Shown one piece after another: positions 1 to 13,439 of a DNA stretch of 64,000 nucleotides. Origin of the DNA: Cyanoderma ruficeps (taxonomy: Eukaryota > Chordata > Aves > Passeriformes > Timaliidae); contig VZDJ01007753.1 of assembly GCA_008694505.1 (NCBI GenBank), forward strand, positions 22,075,231 through 22,139,230. Reading direction: 5' to 3'. Within the stretch, counting starts at the first letter, position 1. Each line of letters opens with the position of its first letter. The position numbers were made by a program, and so were the translations under genes. The notes beneath the pieces were generated by a model. The model saw only the letters and a program-made list of their open reading frames with translations. It was not told the origin of the DNA and made no database searches.

Positions 1-3000
1 CTTTATCACTGAGAAGAATGGCTCCCCTGCCTAGTGTGATCAAGACCTGGAAATTTGTTGCATCAGCACATTTAGCCTGGACTGCTACTTGATTGGTGGG
101 GTTTATATTTGATCTTGTGGCAGACAGGTCAGCTCACTGTCTGGCTAGGTGAACCTAGGTCCAGAGGGAAACTCCATTTTACCCATCTGAACCTGAAGGA
201 AGAGAAGTCTCATAATTTGCCAGGCTTTTCATTTGGGGTCCCTACATGCAGGCAACACTAACTCCTTTGAAGGAGGGAGTGGGGTGATGTAAGCTCTCTG
301 GAGCCCAACTTGTGAGGATCTTCACTAGAAAGAGCTCAGGGACACAAATCAGTCTAGGAAGACTTTATAGGCACTGCATATTTGTGTTCTGTAATGTGTT
401 CTGCGACAATGAAAGACCTGAAAAAATTACAGGTTATGAGCAAAAAGGCAAAGCATCAGGTGTCAGAGAAGGTGTCTGTGCTTTTGAGTTTTGTGCTGTG
501 AACTTTTAAAAAAATAATGTTACAACAACTTAGTACCCTGTGGTTTTGCTACTCTTATGCTTCCTTATTTTCTAAATCCACTTCATTGAAACTTTTGTTG
601 AAAGCTTTTTCCCCTGTTTCTACAGAATTATGTGTATGTCAATGCTTGCAATCATGTAGAGCAGCCCAAACATCTTATGGAACAGTTTGGCTGCAGATAG
701 AGGTGACCATAGCCATTCCTTCTTTTTTGTAGTAGATTTTTTTTGCTTGCTTTTTAATTATATTATCCTGGAACAAATCAGTAAAATTATACAATGGAAA
801 AAAAAATGCTTGTCTGCCTTTCTGATACCATAAAGATACCTGCAGGGACTAACTAGGAGTTTTAGGTCCTTTATGCTTGCTCTTTTTTGTCTATCTACTG
901 AACTTCAAAGAAAAGAAACATTTCAGGCTTTTCCAGTAACCGCTTTTAAGCATCCAATATGTACAGCACGTAAGTTATAGATAGTTTACAGTTTACATTT
1001 ACAAGGCTTCTTGGAGGAAATGACTTCTGAAAAATGGTGCCCCCAAAAATAAATACAGGCAGGTCCAAAGCACGAAGTTGTCATCTGGAGAATGATTCAC
1101 TAGTGGGAGCAAGACTTCATCGAGTCCTTCATTTTGAGCGCCAAGTCGCATATCACTTATAAAGAGTATTAGTTGTGTTTCCAAATACATAACACCCTAT
1201 ATTTAAAGTATGGGCTTTAAGTTAAACCTACGAGAGCCGACTGTCAGTGTTCCCACGTAACCCTTCACATTCTGGCGTTTTCCAGACTGCCAGCCAAATG
1301 AACACTTTAGGAAGAGGTGCATATATATGTCCGCAGCACCCAGCGGGTTAATCCACCCTACTGTGCATAGGTGTTGGAGCTCTTATGGTATGTAAGACTT
1401 GCCAAGCTTGGAGTTGCTTTGTACTTTTAAATTTTTTTCTGAACTATACATTCACTGCAAGCATCTCTTCTTATGCTGTTCAAGTGTTTGTGAATGCATA
1501 TCAGTACAGTACTTTTATTTGTTTTATGTAACACACACATTTGTATACATTTTATCACCAGAAAAAGTTTTTATGGTTCATTTTGAGACCCTTCTACTAA
1601 AACTTTTTTTTTTAAGCATTTAGCCATCCTCCATTTTTTATTAATACATCTTAAAATAGACTAATGTGCATTTTGGACTTGTGGCCTAACAAATGTCCTT
1701 TTCAGTAATTGAAGCTTTTAACTTAGTGTCTCTCAGGAATAATTGTCTGTTACATTTTTAGCCCTAACTTGATTTTTTTTTTAACGATGAAATAATCTTA
1801 TCCATGTGTACCTTTATGTAATATTTCAACTAGTGCTTTCTTAATAACTAAACAGCCCTGAAAAAAGAGGTTTCTAATGTGGAAAGTACATGGACTCTTG
1901 CTGTACTAGTGGGCATCATTTTAAGGGCTGTCTTCTGAACAAGCAGTTGTGTCAAATATCATAGAGTCTACAGGGAACTGCAAGACATTAAAATATCTCA
2001 CAGTTCATAACTACTTTTAACAGCTGTAAGGAAATTTCAGATGCTCTGATTCCTATTTTCCTTTAAAAAACCCAGTCATTTTTACTCTTAAAGAAACTAC
2101 ATTAATGATTTAATGAAGAAGAATGGTGCAGGATGTTAATCATCATCTACTTTTAAGTTCTCATATTCTGCTATATATAAACAACTGCAAAATAGCAAAG
2201 GTTAAATATTGATGAGGTACAATTGAATTTCATTTCTTCAACTGCAGATAGGCTTTTAACTGAACTTAGCCATTTTGCCCACATTTGATATTATTCTAAT
2301 GACAAAAGTAACAGGATAAAAAATTTAAAAAAAAGCTACTTAGAACAAAATATAGCTCTTTAATGTATACTTACTTTTATATAGTTGATTGAGAAAACAA
2401 AAAACATTATCCCAGAACTAAAAAAGGAAAATAGCCTATTAAAGGAGATGTGCTTTCAGCAAAAGAAAAATATTTTTTTTGTCTCCTGATTTCTTTAATG
2501 ACTTGTTATTGTTGCCTCAGCTGTAGCCAGTCTGCAGCTGGTATTCTTAACAGAATTACTATGAGAATGCCAAAAATACTTCTCTAAAAATATATTAAAA
2601 AAGATTTAAAAAGAATGCCACTAAAACTGCAGCACAAGGGCACTTTGTGTGACAGTGTTTAGTAGGATGAAAAATTTAAACAGAATAACAGCTATTTACA
2701 TTCACACTGCAAAGTAATTACCGAAGCATACAGAATACTTAAACCTATTTTAATAATGCTTTCCTTCAGCCTAGATACCAAAAACTGGGAGTACACTTAC
2801 AAACTTGTACTGAGGTGGGGAGGATGGGAATTGAAGTTAAAACCACGTAGAAAAAAGTCTATTGAACACTTTCCTGGTGAGGTGCAATGTGAGTTTCACT
2901 TTTGAATAGAAGAGCATTATAAATCAGCATAAAACCACATGTTTTAATGAGTGTATCTCCTCTGGAATTGTGCAGTGCTTGCAGTTCTCTGTGAACAAGA

Positions 3001-3002
3001 CA

Positions 3003-3078
3003 TGGATCTGGTCTTACACTTCTTACTCAGGCGAAACTGCCACTGACATTAATGATAATTTTGCTTCATTAGAACAAA
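3003..3078. repeat. Possible remnant of an ancient amniote interspersed repeat
   Basis: The stretch reads like the recurring amniote repeat theme 'tctggtcttacac...cttactcaggcgaaactgcc..tgacattaatg', in which sequences meaning 'cttactcaggcaaaactcccattgacttcaatgg' are common. The match is from memory and degenerate, and the class is uncertain. Confidence 0.3.
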
Positions 3079-4984
3079 GTTCTTGATAGGAGTTGTGCCA
3101 GCATGAGGGGTGCAAGATTAGGATAAACGTGCAAAAAAGTACAACTTCAAATGGCTGTACCTTTGACTTCTACAGCTAGCATTTCCTCCAACTACAAGGA
3201 TCTTAATTATAACATTTTCTGGTTCAAAGATTAACATTTAGCATTCTGGGAAAGACTTTCTGGACTTTAGTAACCTGATCAGCACGGTCTCCTTTTGGTC
3301 TCTGCCTCTTTCTGGTCCTTTGTATTGCAGGGGAGATGATAGTATCTGGCACATTCCTCGGATGTCTTGAAGATAGCAGCCTTCTGTGTTTGGGGCTGAA
3401 AGATTGTGAACTCCGTGTTAGCAGAAATGCCACACAGGGGAGGTGAATAGAACATTAAAAAAGCTTTAGCTTTAGGTACTGCAGCGCAAGCAGAGTTGAA
3501 TTTGAGAGCTGGGACTTCAGTGGACATTTGTCCCTGCTTTCTTCCTTAATAAAACCTGAGTGTTAACTGTGGGTAAGGGCATTTGAGAGATCACTAAAAA
3601 TGAATCATTGAGTGCCCAGAAGAGCTTTATTATGATTTACTATGGAGAACTTTAGAATATACCTAGTACTTTTTAAGTGGTTATCAGATACATGTAGGGG
3701 CTACTATTATGGAAGTGCATTATTTTGTCCTTCACTGCAGAAGCAAAATAATTTGCCAAATTAAAATGTCAAAATAAAACTCATCAAAAACTGGATGTGT
3801 GGTCCTTTCTGGCCCTGTGCTCCCATCCAATTTTCTTTTGCCCCACGTAAAGCTATTGAGCAAAAAAATCACAAGCTCCAACCAGCAACGTTTGTTGTGC
3901 TTGTGTATGTGTAATCCATTTTGAAAAAGCCTGACACAATACTAAATCTGGGGGGGAAAAAAAAAAAATCTCAGGGCAGAAATCCTGACTGGCCAAATTG
4001 ATTTTTAAAAAATCACCAAATTTTAAAAGTCCCCAGGCTGATATCGGGTTCCAGTACTGCGTTCTTGTAGGAAGAGGCAAGAGAGGTCGCTTAGTTCACT
4101 TTGTTTGCCCCAGAACCAATTAGATAGAAGGAATTATTCTGCTCCCAAAGTTCTGCATAAGCCTTGCCACTGCCCAGTTAACCGGTGTGAAAATACCATG
4201 GAAAATAAATTATTAAACTATACTGTTATTACTAACTTGCCAGTTCCAGAGAAACAAATGCAGCCACATTTACATATGTGTCCATCTGTCTGTTTTTACA
4301 CTTTATGTCTTCAACCAGTGGGTGAAATTGTTTTAATCCAAGCTGCAGTCTGATTTTTTTTTTTAATTTGTTTTTCCCCCTGCTGATATTTTTCTCTGTG
4401 TGTATGTTATTTGTAGATGGACATGCATATTCTTGACAGTAGCTAGTTCTTAATTGCCCCTTTAAGTAACCTAATCTATCTGGCCATGGTAGTTTTAACT
4501 GGAGTATGCAGCAGAGTTCTCCATGGATAATTTTCGTTAGTTAGCAGATTGTTACCATCTCAATGTTGCTGAAATCCCTAATCTCAGGTCAGCGTGAAGC
4601 TGCAGTGGTTACAATCCTGTTGCCTGATGCAGTGTGAATGGAAGTGCTTTCTGTCAGAAACATGTGGTCTCTTCAGTGGAGAGCCTGCGTAAATCCTGTG
4701 TAAATAGAGGGAGGCTAACAAAGGATGAGCCCCTGCAGCTCAGAGCATTTGGAGCCATTTGGAGGCTGAATTTGCTAAATGCTGCTTATACCGCCTGAAA
4801 AGTTGAAGAGAAAGGAGCATAAAATCCCTTCTTTTTTCTCTTTCTGCTCCTACCCTGGGGGGAGGGTGTTAAGGGCCAGGGAAGCCTGAGGTAAGCCTAT
4901 GAAGACTGTTTTTTCAGTGCTCTTTTGAGTGTGAAAAAGGTGGCATGGGTCACTGTCCCCTCTTTAATGTCGGAAAACCCACAC

Positions 4985-5262
4985 AGTTAGTAAATGTTGC
5001 ATGTAAACTAAAGCATTTCATCCCTTCTCCTGCACTCCACGGCAGTGGGCCATGAACTAGTCACTTGAAAATCGCAGAAAAATTTCACTTCAACATGTCC
5101 GGACAGTTTAGCACAGCGGGAACGTAAGAGAGATCAGTAATTAGCAGGTTGCTTTACTGTTGTTCCCCTTGTCTGCATTGGAACACTTTTTTCACCTGAC
5201 GTGAAAAAATGTTGGATTGCAACGAACGAACCATGAACCTCCTGCCTGTATAAAAGAGCTTA
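4985..5262. promoter_or_regulatory. Candidate conserved non-coding element
   Basis: This block of even base composition retains several CpGs (ccacggcag, tgtccggacag, agcgggaacgtaag, cctgacgtg, caacgaacgaac), which is unusual in the CpG-poor surroundings. It has a TAATTAGC homeodomain-type core at about 5140 and a 9-bp hairpin at 5187-5209. There is no repeat signature. Regulatory function is inferred from texture and from its MEIS2 intron location only. Confidence 0.35.
5187..5209. repeat. Perfect 9-bp inverted repeat, 5-nt loop
   Basis: TTTTTTCAC (5187-5195) and GTGAAAAAA (5201-5209) are exact reverse complements around the loop ctgac. The A and T runs make chance occurrence fairly easy. 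The CACCTGACGTG centre also contains an E-box-like CACCTG and a CRE-like TGACGTG. Confidence 0.7.
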
Positions 5263-6157
5263 ACATTTAAACTGTGGTGTATTAGTTTTCTCTTATAAAA
5301 GCTAGAAAAATATGTTTTTGGCATTTGACAGAATTTTTAAGATTTCTCAATTCACTTTACAAATAAGCATGAGCTCTAAACACAGACAATTAAGGACACA
5401 AAGAAAGCCAGTCTTTTTTCTTATTTTTGGACCGAAAAACAATGAAAGGGGAAATGTGAAACTTCACAGTTCTGAAAATAATTTTGAAAGACTTAGATCA
5501 CTGATTTCATAGCATGCATGGCTATAATAAGAGCTGAAATGTCATTCCTACTTTGAATAAATAATAAAACATTTGTGAATTCCTTTTTGCGAATAAGATA
5601 TATTAGAGACTCTAGAGAGGTGCCTATCCAGAAACAGAAAAGAAACAGTTTTCATTCTGTCTCTTGTAAATAAACTTTATATACAAGATGCCATGCAAGT
5701 CTTTAAACCATTAGCACATACTGCCAGATGGCAACAGGGACTTGCTCCTGAATGACAAACTATGCTGAGTTGTAATTAGATTACATAGAATAGCTTTGTA
5801 TGTGGGGTCTGATAGCATCTTACGTTTTCTTCCTATTTGAATTTGCAATGATTATTAATGCCTTGTGTGAAATTCATACGTATCATCTTTACATTATCAG
5901 CCCAGTGGAACTGCTGGGTTTTATCCTAGAAAGCAAAAGATCCTCCAAAAGAACAGCAAGAGAGAAGGCCAGGTCTTTGTCTCCTTCCTGCTTCTAGAAG
6001 GGCAAAAGAATAACATCTTCAGTAAGAGAGTAGTAAGAGAGATGGTAGTGGTGTATGTCTCAAGTTTTCCTGTTCTCTCTGGTGCACCAGTGTCCAACCT
6101 TTCTTTCTGTCCAAGATGCTCACTGAAACACAGAACAGAGAACCATGAGGCATGTGT

Positions 6158-6178
6158 CTGGTGTCTCAGAGACACCAG
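6158..6178. repeat. Perfect 10-bp-arm palindrome with a single central base
   Basis: CTGGTGTCTC (6158-6167), a central A, then GAGACACCAG (6169-6178) form an exact inverted repeat of mixed composition. Its purpose is unknown. Confidence 0.8.
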
Positions 6179-9100
6179 GGCAGAGAACACAGTGCTCTGA
6201 TCACAGCAGCTCACTTGAGGACACTCCGCTCTGGGAAGAGGTGATCATGCAGGTTGGCAAGGCTCAGAGTGCCTGTAAGACCCCTGAACAGCTTCTGATG
6301 GCTTCTTTCCTCCTGGAGTAAAGTAATTTAGCAAAACCAGAGCTGGTACTGGCAGAGCACTGCCAGTGATGCCACAACTCTAAGCTGGATTGCCCACCTG
6401 AACTGTTTGTGATTTTGAAAGTCCTGTATTTACCAGTTATAACCTATCTTAATTTAGTTTCCCTGGGCAAAAAATGCAGGAGATAAGTATGGCCCCTGTG
6501 GTGTGAGGATACTTAAGTCAACTTCATTGAACAAGGATCATTAAGAGAAACAAAAACAATCCATAGCCAGGACTTGGTTCAAAGATCTGTGACCTACTGG
6601 AGCTGTAAGCCTAAAAGCCTGATAATTTTAACAGGATGGAATGAAGATAAGGATTCTCCTGAAGGGTCTTTGATTCTGGAGCTGACCTTCCCTCTCTGTT
6701 AGTCTTCCCTTCAGCACAGACTATCTTATCTTCAAAAACGTCTTCAGACACTTCTCTCCCCACCTTTTTGGCAGTGACAATTAACCAGATTTTTAAGATT
6801 TTTGTCTGGTGGTGAAATGGATTGCATTACTGAGCTGAATGTCCTTATTAATAATGGTTTACAATATTTATGTGTCTAGATGGAGACATTTTAAGTACAA
6901 ACAAATAATTGCAAATCGTGAATACAGGCTGCATGGAGATTTTCCTCTTTGTTTTGCATTAGTATCTACATATTCCACTCCATCAAAATATTAGACTGGA
7001 AGATTAGAGTATCTTACTTAAGATCAGCATAGTGCACTGCAACTCTCCTTTTCAGAATCCTTAAACTTGCTTTTCATATTGCATCCACTATTTTTAGACA
7101 AATGGCAAAGTGTCTTGTCTTCCCCCGAGTTTAGATACTCCTGCTGTTCTCTCTTTTCCTTTAGTGTGACAAACCTTAAAGCTGTAAGGGACCTCTGATG
7201 GTGAAGAAACTCAAACACTGGGTTCTGAAACGTACTTTTCCAGAAATCACTTTTTTAACTGCTCTACTTGCTATGATGGTAACAGAAACTATTTCTAGCA
7301 TCTGAATGTGGACTGTTACCAGGTTTCTGTGCTTTGGCCTGACTGGGTCATCCTTTTTAGTTATCATTTTGATAGATTGGGAATTTGTTATTCATCCTGT
7401 TCACAAGTGGCAAAAAGACAAGATGAGCAACTTCTAAACTTGCTTCCTCTTATTGCTGGGTTTTTACTCTGTGAAGAACACAAACAAAGACTAGGGTTGA
7501 GATAATACTGATAGTGCGGAAGACTAACAAAGAAAAATTCATTGATACAATAAGGTTGGACAGGCTTTATGTAGGACTGGTCTCTGTTTCTCAAAGAGTC
7601 CTTGGCTGTGTCAACACTGGGCTTTGCAAGCTTATCTGTCCAAGGACGTCAGCTTGCAGCAAGTTGGAATTATGGTGCAGTGGAAACCCTGCTATAACTA
7701 GTTGATATTTTTTAAAGAAGAGGTTGTCTCCTTTGCTTTCAATGCAAAGGATCTCATGGAAGGAAACCCTCAGCACATACTAAGAACACAGAGCCAGTGT
7801 GGAAGCCCAACTTCCTGCTGTGTAAAGAAGACTTGCATCTTCAGTGTCCTCCACAAACTCTTCCCCTAGAAGAGAAGGTCTTTAAGGAGCCCTAGGTGGG
7901 TTGTTTTGCAGGGTTTCTTGTAAACTCTCTCCATCTTTTACAGGGGTTATTGAGACTATTACGTAGCATTGCTATAATCTTAAACAAGCTGGGTAAAATG
8001 CCTAGTTCTCTACTGGCTGGAATCCTGCATGGTCATCACCTCCACAAAGGGAGTGCCACTTAAGAATTTTCCACTTTCCTACAACACTGATAGGGTTTTG
8101 CAATCATGCGTACTCTTTGCACAAGAATAAATGAGTGAACAGTATGGAAAGCAGGAGAAAGTCACCCTTAATTTTTTTGGTTCTGTGTGAAAGAGAGAGA
8201 CAGTGGACCAAAATCCAAACATGGATTTCTTCTCCAGAAAATCAGGATACTATGCTTGTATAATTTCCATTTCCATAGAACTTAGGATTTGACTCTACTC
8301 TTCTTACAAATTACCATCTAAACCAGGATATGAATAGTTCATATAAGCAGAATCTCTTGTAATGATGATTTAAAATACTTAAATTTTGACTCCTTCATAC
8401 AGTAGTGAAAAATATAGTTAATCCAATCTGCCATAAAGTGACTTTCATATCTGTTCATTTTGTTTTGCTTTTGATAATTTATTTTTCTTCATTTAAAGTA
8501 ACTGACATTTATTTGGATGAAGAAAACTAGGACCAGAAGTAAATAGTTCCATCTTGGAAAAGACAGCTAAGGGCTTTTTCTGTGATTTCTTCTCACTAAA
8601 AGCTACATCCATTAATTTGAGCAGTTGTAGTGTCATTAAAGATATGACAATATAGATTAACAGAACTGAGCCTGTGGTACACCAGGAGGAACAAATCTTG
8701 CAATATTTTTCTTCTGATATTGTTTGGAGTTACAATATTTGAATTTCCTTTCATGAGGTTATGGAACAGATTAGGGAAGCACTGACTCTTATGATTTCAA
8801 CTGCTGATTAGGATGGGAAGGCAAGGAGAGCTTTAGCTGAACTTTCTTGGGCAGCTATTAGCTTTTTTAAACCAGGATATTAATAACCTCATCAAAAAGT
8901 CCAAACACTGATATCGCATGCGGGAGACTCCTGCTGAGGATGCTCACAAGTAGGAGAGTATATGCAGACAGACAGGAATTTGTCCATACAGTGAGCGAAC
9001 TGGTGTTTCTGTGGTTTGAAAGGATGGTGCAGAGCAGAAGTTTTACAGCTCCACACATCCTGTGCATACACACATTACTCTTACATAAAGAGACAAAGAT

Positions 9101-9429
9101 ATCTTTATCCGCACGACAGATAGACAAACAGACTGACTGACTTCAAACTTGCACTTTCAGTAGGGATTTTTTCCCCCCATCTCCGGGTACTGCTTTTCAA
9201 AATTGCCTGAGGCTACAATACAGCACCTCAGATCCCCAAGGCCCATTGCCTAGCTCCTAATAGCCACTCTCCATCTGTGTCACATGAACAGCTGATGAGA
9301 TAGCTCCAGTGTCTGTATTTTGGAGAGCATATCCACCTAGGTTAAAATGCTGGGGTTGCCAAGGAGCAGTCAGAAGCCATTAGTGTTTGTGAGAATTTGC
9401 CTTGCAGCAGTTCCTTGGCATAGTGGAAA

Positions 9430-9467
9430 GTGTGTGTGCGTGTGTGTGTGTGCGCGCGCACACGTGT
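9430..9467. repeat. Alternating purine-pyrimidine tract (TG/CG/CA), potential Z-DNA
   Basis: 38 bases alternate strictly between purine and pyrimidine: TG repeats, then GCGCGCGC, then CACACG. The GC-alternating core flanked by TG and CA steps is the classic favourable composition for left-handed DNA. It lies about 2 kb upstream of the MEIS2 exon. Confidence 0.85.
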
Positions 9468-9539
9468 CTGTGAGAGAGGGGTAGGGTGGAATATATGGGG
9501 GGGAAGAAAGCAGCAGAAAGGAGAGCTTTCTAAATAACC

Positions 9540-9960
9540 AATTTATTGCAAAAGTGAACAGTTGGTTACCGTGTTTAGAGCTTCCATAATCTCTTTGGCT
9601 AGTTTACTGTGATTTGACTCTCCTTTCTCTGTCGTTAATAGAAAAAAAAAAAAAAAAGGGCCTGAGAAAGAGAGCAGCGACTTCAGGGTCTTGCTCTGGT
9701 GTTTGGGCAGATGGAAAGGAGCTGCTCTGCCTTGGGGCAGGGTGGTTGTAATGAAGTGGCCTGTCAGTCTGTAAATAGTGAGGGTCATCTCTTCCATGTG
9801 ATGGAGGGTATCACATTGCAGTGAAAATGGAAATGTCAATAAAATTAATCTGCCAGCTCTTTGCTGTGGCTTTTTCTGTCTCTCCAGTCCAAAAGGGTCG
9901 GTTTTTCAGAGAGGACACAATACAAGAAGGGTGATCTGGCATGGGAGGGAAGATGGAGCT
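9540..9960. promoter_or_regulatory. Candidate conserved non-coding element interrupted by poly-A
   Basis: Two mixed-composition pieces (about 9540-9640 and 9660-9960) flank a 16-base A run (9642-9657). The second holds CTGTCA at 9761-9766, a MEIS/PREP half-site on the minus strand, and an AATTAAT homeodomain core near 9843-9849. No transposon signature is visible. The function is an inference. Confidence 0.3.
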
Positions 9961-10199
9961 GAAATGCAAGTTTTGAAGCAAATGGACTGTATGTAGCAGC
10001 AATGTATTTCGTTTAGTAGCACTACAGATGTAGACGAGGCTATAGGAATTAGCTCGTGAATCTATAGCATTCCTCAGGAAGCTATGGAGCGTCTAGCTCA
10101 GGCTACATTGAGCACAGAGTTTATTGTTTTAGGCTTTCTTGGACAAGGTTTTTACTTAGCATGGGATTTATGGCATTTACTGCTAATGAATGTCTATTC

Positions 10200-10720
10200 T
10201 TAAATTACAAAAACCACCGTCTCAGCACAATTCCCAGATGTCCTTCCAGGACCTCGGCTTCTTAAACACCAGCAGGGAGCATAAACTCTCCACTTCTCTG
10301 TTTTCCTCTTTCGTGTGGCTCCGGGCTAATGATGTGTAAGGAAAACACAGCAATCTATAAAGTCTCAGTGCTGTCCCAGTATTCTTCATTTATTTTGCAT
10401 TTGATTATGCCACAAGTCGGATCTTGTTTCTTTCCTTTTTTTAAAGTTATTAGTTCAAATATTAATGTAGGAATATGGCATATATTGCTGCTCTTGATTG
10501 ATGCCTTCCCAAAAACAGGAAGACGTGCTCGTATGAATTTTAAGAAAGTAGGGGTCCTGCAATGCCTTGCCAGAAGAGTTTTTCAGATACATAATTTAGA
10601 TGCCCTCCAGGCAGGCTTTCAAGGCATTTTTGCTGGAGGGCAAGAAAAAATAACTATGACTGTTAAAAGTAAATGATTTTTGCTAATGCACAATTAATGC
10701 CGGGGAAAAGCACAGAAGAG
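10200..10720. promoter_or_regulatory. Candidate conserved non-coding element with hairpin
   Basis: About 500 bp with scattered CpGs (caccgtctc, cctcggctt, tttcgtgtgg, ctccgggc, agtcggatc, gacgtgctcg) and several AT homeodomain-type cores (gctaatga, attaatg, caattaatg). It also contains a 115-codon open frame (10329-10676) whose product resembles no family I know and which probably reflects the low stop density of the block. A 10-bp-stem hairpin sits at 10601-10642. It lies 0.7-1.2 kb upstream of the MEIS2 exon. Confidence 0.35.
10601..10642. repeat. Perfect 10-bp inverted repeat, 22-nt loop
   Basis: TGCCCTCCAG (10601-10610) pairs exactly with CTGGAGGGCA (10633-10642). The arms are 70% GC in an otherwise AT-rich intron, so the hairpin should be stable in RNA. 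Confidence 0.85.
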
Positions 10721-11347
10721 AAGGATGTTGATGGAAAGTTCTGATTAAGTGAGAGCTCTACCTTGATGTGCATCTTTTTTTTTTAATGATAATAATCACT
10801 GATGCAGAGATGTAGAAGTTTTCATGTCATGCAAATGCTGTATGCAGGGTCGCACTAGGTGTACGTGTTTGTGAGTGCATGTGCATGTGTGCTGGGAGGT
10901 GATGGTGACGGGGAGGGGCTCATCTGACAGTGTGTTATTTGCACTGAACGGTGACATGGTTACTGCCACCTCTGCAGAGGGCCTCGCATATATAGACTAC
11001 AGAACATTTAACTTGATTACTTATACGTACATATTCAGAATGGTTGTAGGGATGCATTTACTGTAAATGGGTTTTCTTGTGGCAGGTTTTCCCACATTGA
11101 ATCCCATAATTGAAAAAGAGCTACTGCACTATGTCAAGCACACAATTATAATTGAATTAATGATATATGCATGTGTGAAACACAAAATTAGTATTTGGAG
11201 AGACATGGTTTTCTAATTTTTACATATTTGTACCAGCATTCTTATATAATAAGAAAGGATATGTGCCTGATCTAACAAATAAAAAGCCCCCAAACTGTGG
11301 TAGTGTCTTGGCAATTAATGATACTTTTTGGTTTCTGTATTTGGTTC

Positions 11348-11628
<281 letters not shown>

Positions 11629-11729
11629 TGACCATTATTAGGTCTCAGGCTTTGTTGCCTTTTTTTTTTTTTTATTAGATTTTTTTTTCTTGGGTCTTGG
11701 AATCATGACAAATCTCAAAGAAATCTATT

Positions 11730-11820
11730 TGTCTATCTATCTCTCTCTCTATCTATCTCTCTCTCTATGTGTGTGTATATATATACACACATCCTATAGA
11801 GAGAAGAAGAGAGAGAGTAC
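11730..11820. repeat. Compound CT/CTAT/TG/TA microsatellite with nested palindrome
   Basis: CTAT and CT repeats run into a TG-TA-CA core and then GA repeats. The core 11770-11791 is a perfect 22-bp palindrome with a (TA)n centre. Outside it, 11760-11768 pairs with 11796-11804 as a second stem. It lies about 200 bp after the exon donor. Confidence 0.85.
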
Positions 11821-12503
11821 AACGCCTTAGCATGGAACACCACCTATATATGAAGTAACCATTTTTGGCTTTGAACTATTCAAAATCTTCCTACGGACAG
11901 CAAAAGGGGGATTCTTGCCTTAGCACATATAAAGCTCTGCCTTCTGGATTCTTTATTGCTGGCCCTTGTTTACACAAACTTCATATGTATGTGGTGAAAG
12001 AGAGAGCCCTGGTCTGTGTGCGTGTGCTGACATACGCTGTGGATGTTAGAGAAGTCAAAGCAGCAGCTTGCAACCTTGTCATTGTTACTTTTTTATGAGG
12101 AAATAAAGAAGGCTTACAGATTCCTTAATTTTTCAGTTGTGTAACAGAGACGATAAGCACCTTTTTTTGCTTCTCTTTAAGTCTATTAATGTTAAAACCC
12201 AGCCATATTCACACTGGGGGGGAGAGAGATTAAATATGTGAAATAGCAGTGCTTTCCTTGGGCTTTTATTTGTCTGCTTGCTATTGGTATGTGTTGCTGT
12301 TCTGTTGACTATTTAACTTCACTTAGGCATCAAAACACGGTTCCACAGAAAACCTAGTAAACCTATTTGACTTTAGGTGGGAATTGATGGAAATTGGTAA
12401 AATTATCAATTGATTTTCTTCTTTCTCGCTTGTTGAAATTGTTTCTCACTTGATAAGGCTTGAAATGCTAACTGTTATTAGCTACCTCTTCTTCTACCAA
12501 AGT

Positions 12504-12534
12504 TTTATAAATTTCCATGGGTTTATAAATTTCC
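12504..12534 (+). repeat. 13-bp direct repeat
   Basis: TTTATAAATTTCC occurs at 12504-12516 and again at 12522-12534. It probably reflects a small local duplication. Confidence 0.7.
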
Positions 12535-13439
12535 TGATGTTGGTTACAGTGTAATGATTCCAGGACCCAATTTATTTATGATAGAGACTATCGAACAGCT
12601 CTGCCAGCAGCACAGCTAAAGGGGGGAGCGGTAGATTCACATTCCTAAACCATCATTTTGATGTAAGGACATTAGTAGAAAACTAAGGTGCATTGATCTG
12701 GCCTGTGGGGTCAGGATTAGCTGGAATAGCCAGTGTCTCTGCTGGAGTAGTGGTTATTCCTGCCTCTCAGCTATGGCCATTTCAAAGGTCAGGTGCCCTG
12801 TACCCACTTGGCTCAGAGGAATTAGACAGAACATGAGTCTCTGGGCTGATTACTTAACCAAAGACAAAATAATGAGTCCTAAGCAAATACTGACTAATTG
12901 AAAGGGCTGTAAATCCATTACATATTGGTCAGGGATAATCAGGAGTATTTAATCACTTTTATCTATTCAGGAGCACTGAAGCTGCAACAGCAAAGCCCTG
13001 AACCTTGCCATGTGCTTATTATTCTCATCATTATCAAAATTACTTCACAGCTGTTCTTTGCTACATCACCTCAGCTGGAGATTTACTAACCTGTAAAATG
13101 TTTTTAATTTGGAAGTCGAGTGTGAGTGGAGGGTTTTTCGTTTAGCTGTAGGGTATCTTTAGACGAGCAGTACAGGCAGACAGCAAAAAGCAGGGCCACA
13201 AATAAACAAGTTTAGTTTGTAGACATCTCCATGTTAACTCCATTTCCTCTTATGAAATTTGTGATACCTACTTTTTTTCTTTCCTGCTTTCTTTCTTATG
13301 TGCTCCTTGAAAGCATTTGGCACTTGCTTATTAAACAGTCAACTGCCTCTTGCTTCTCTTGAGGAAAGTCCTTCTGGCTTTTTGAAATCCCTTTTCCTTG
13401 TTTCTATCCTCTCTCTCCTGCCCCTCTCCATCCTGCATG

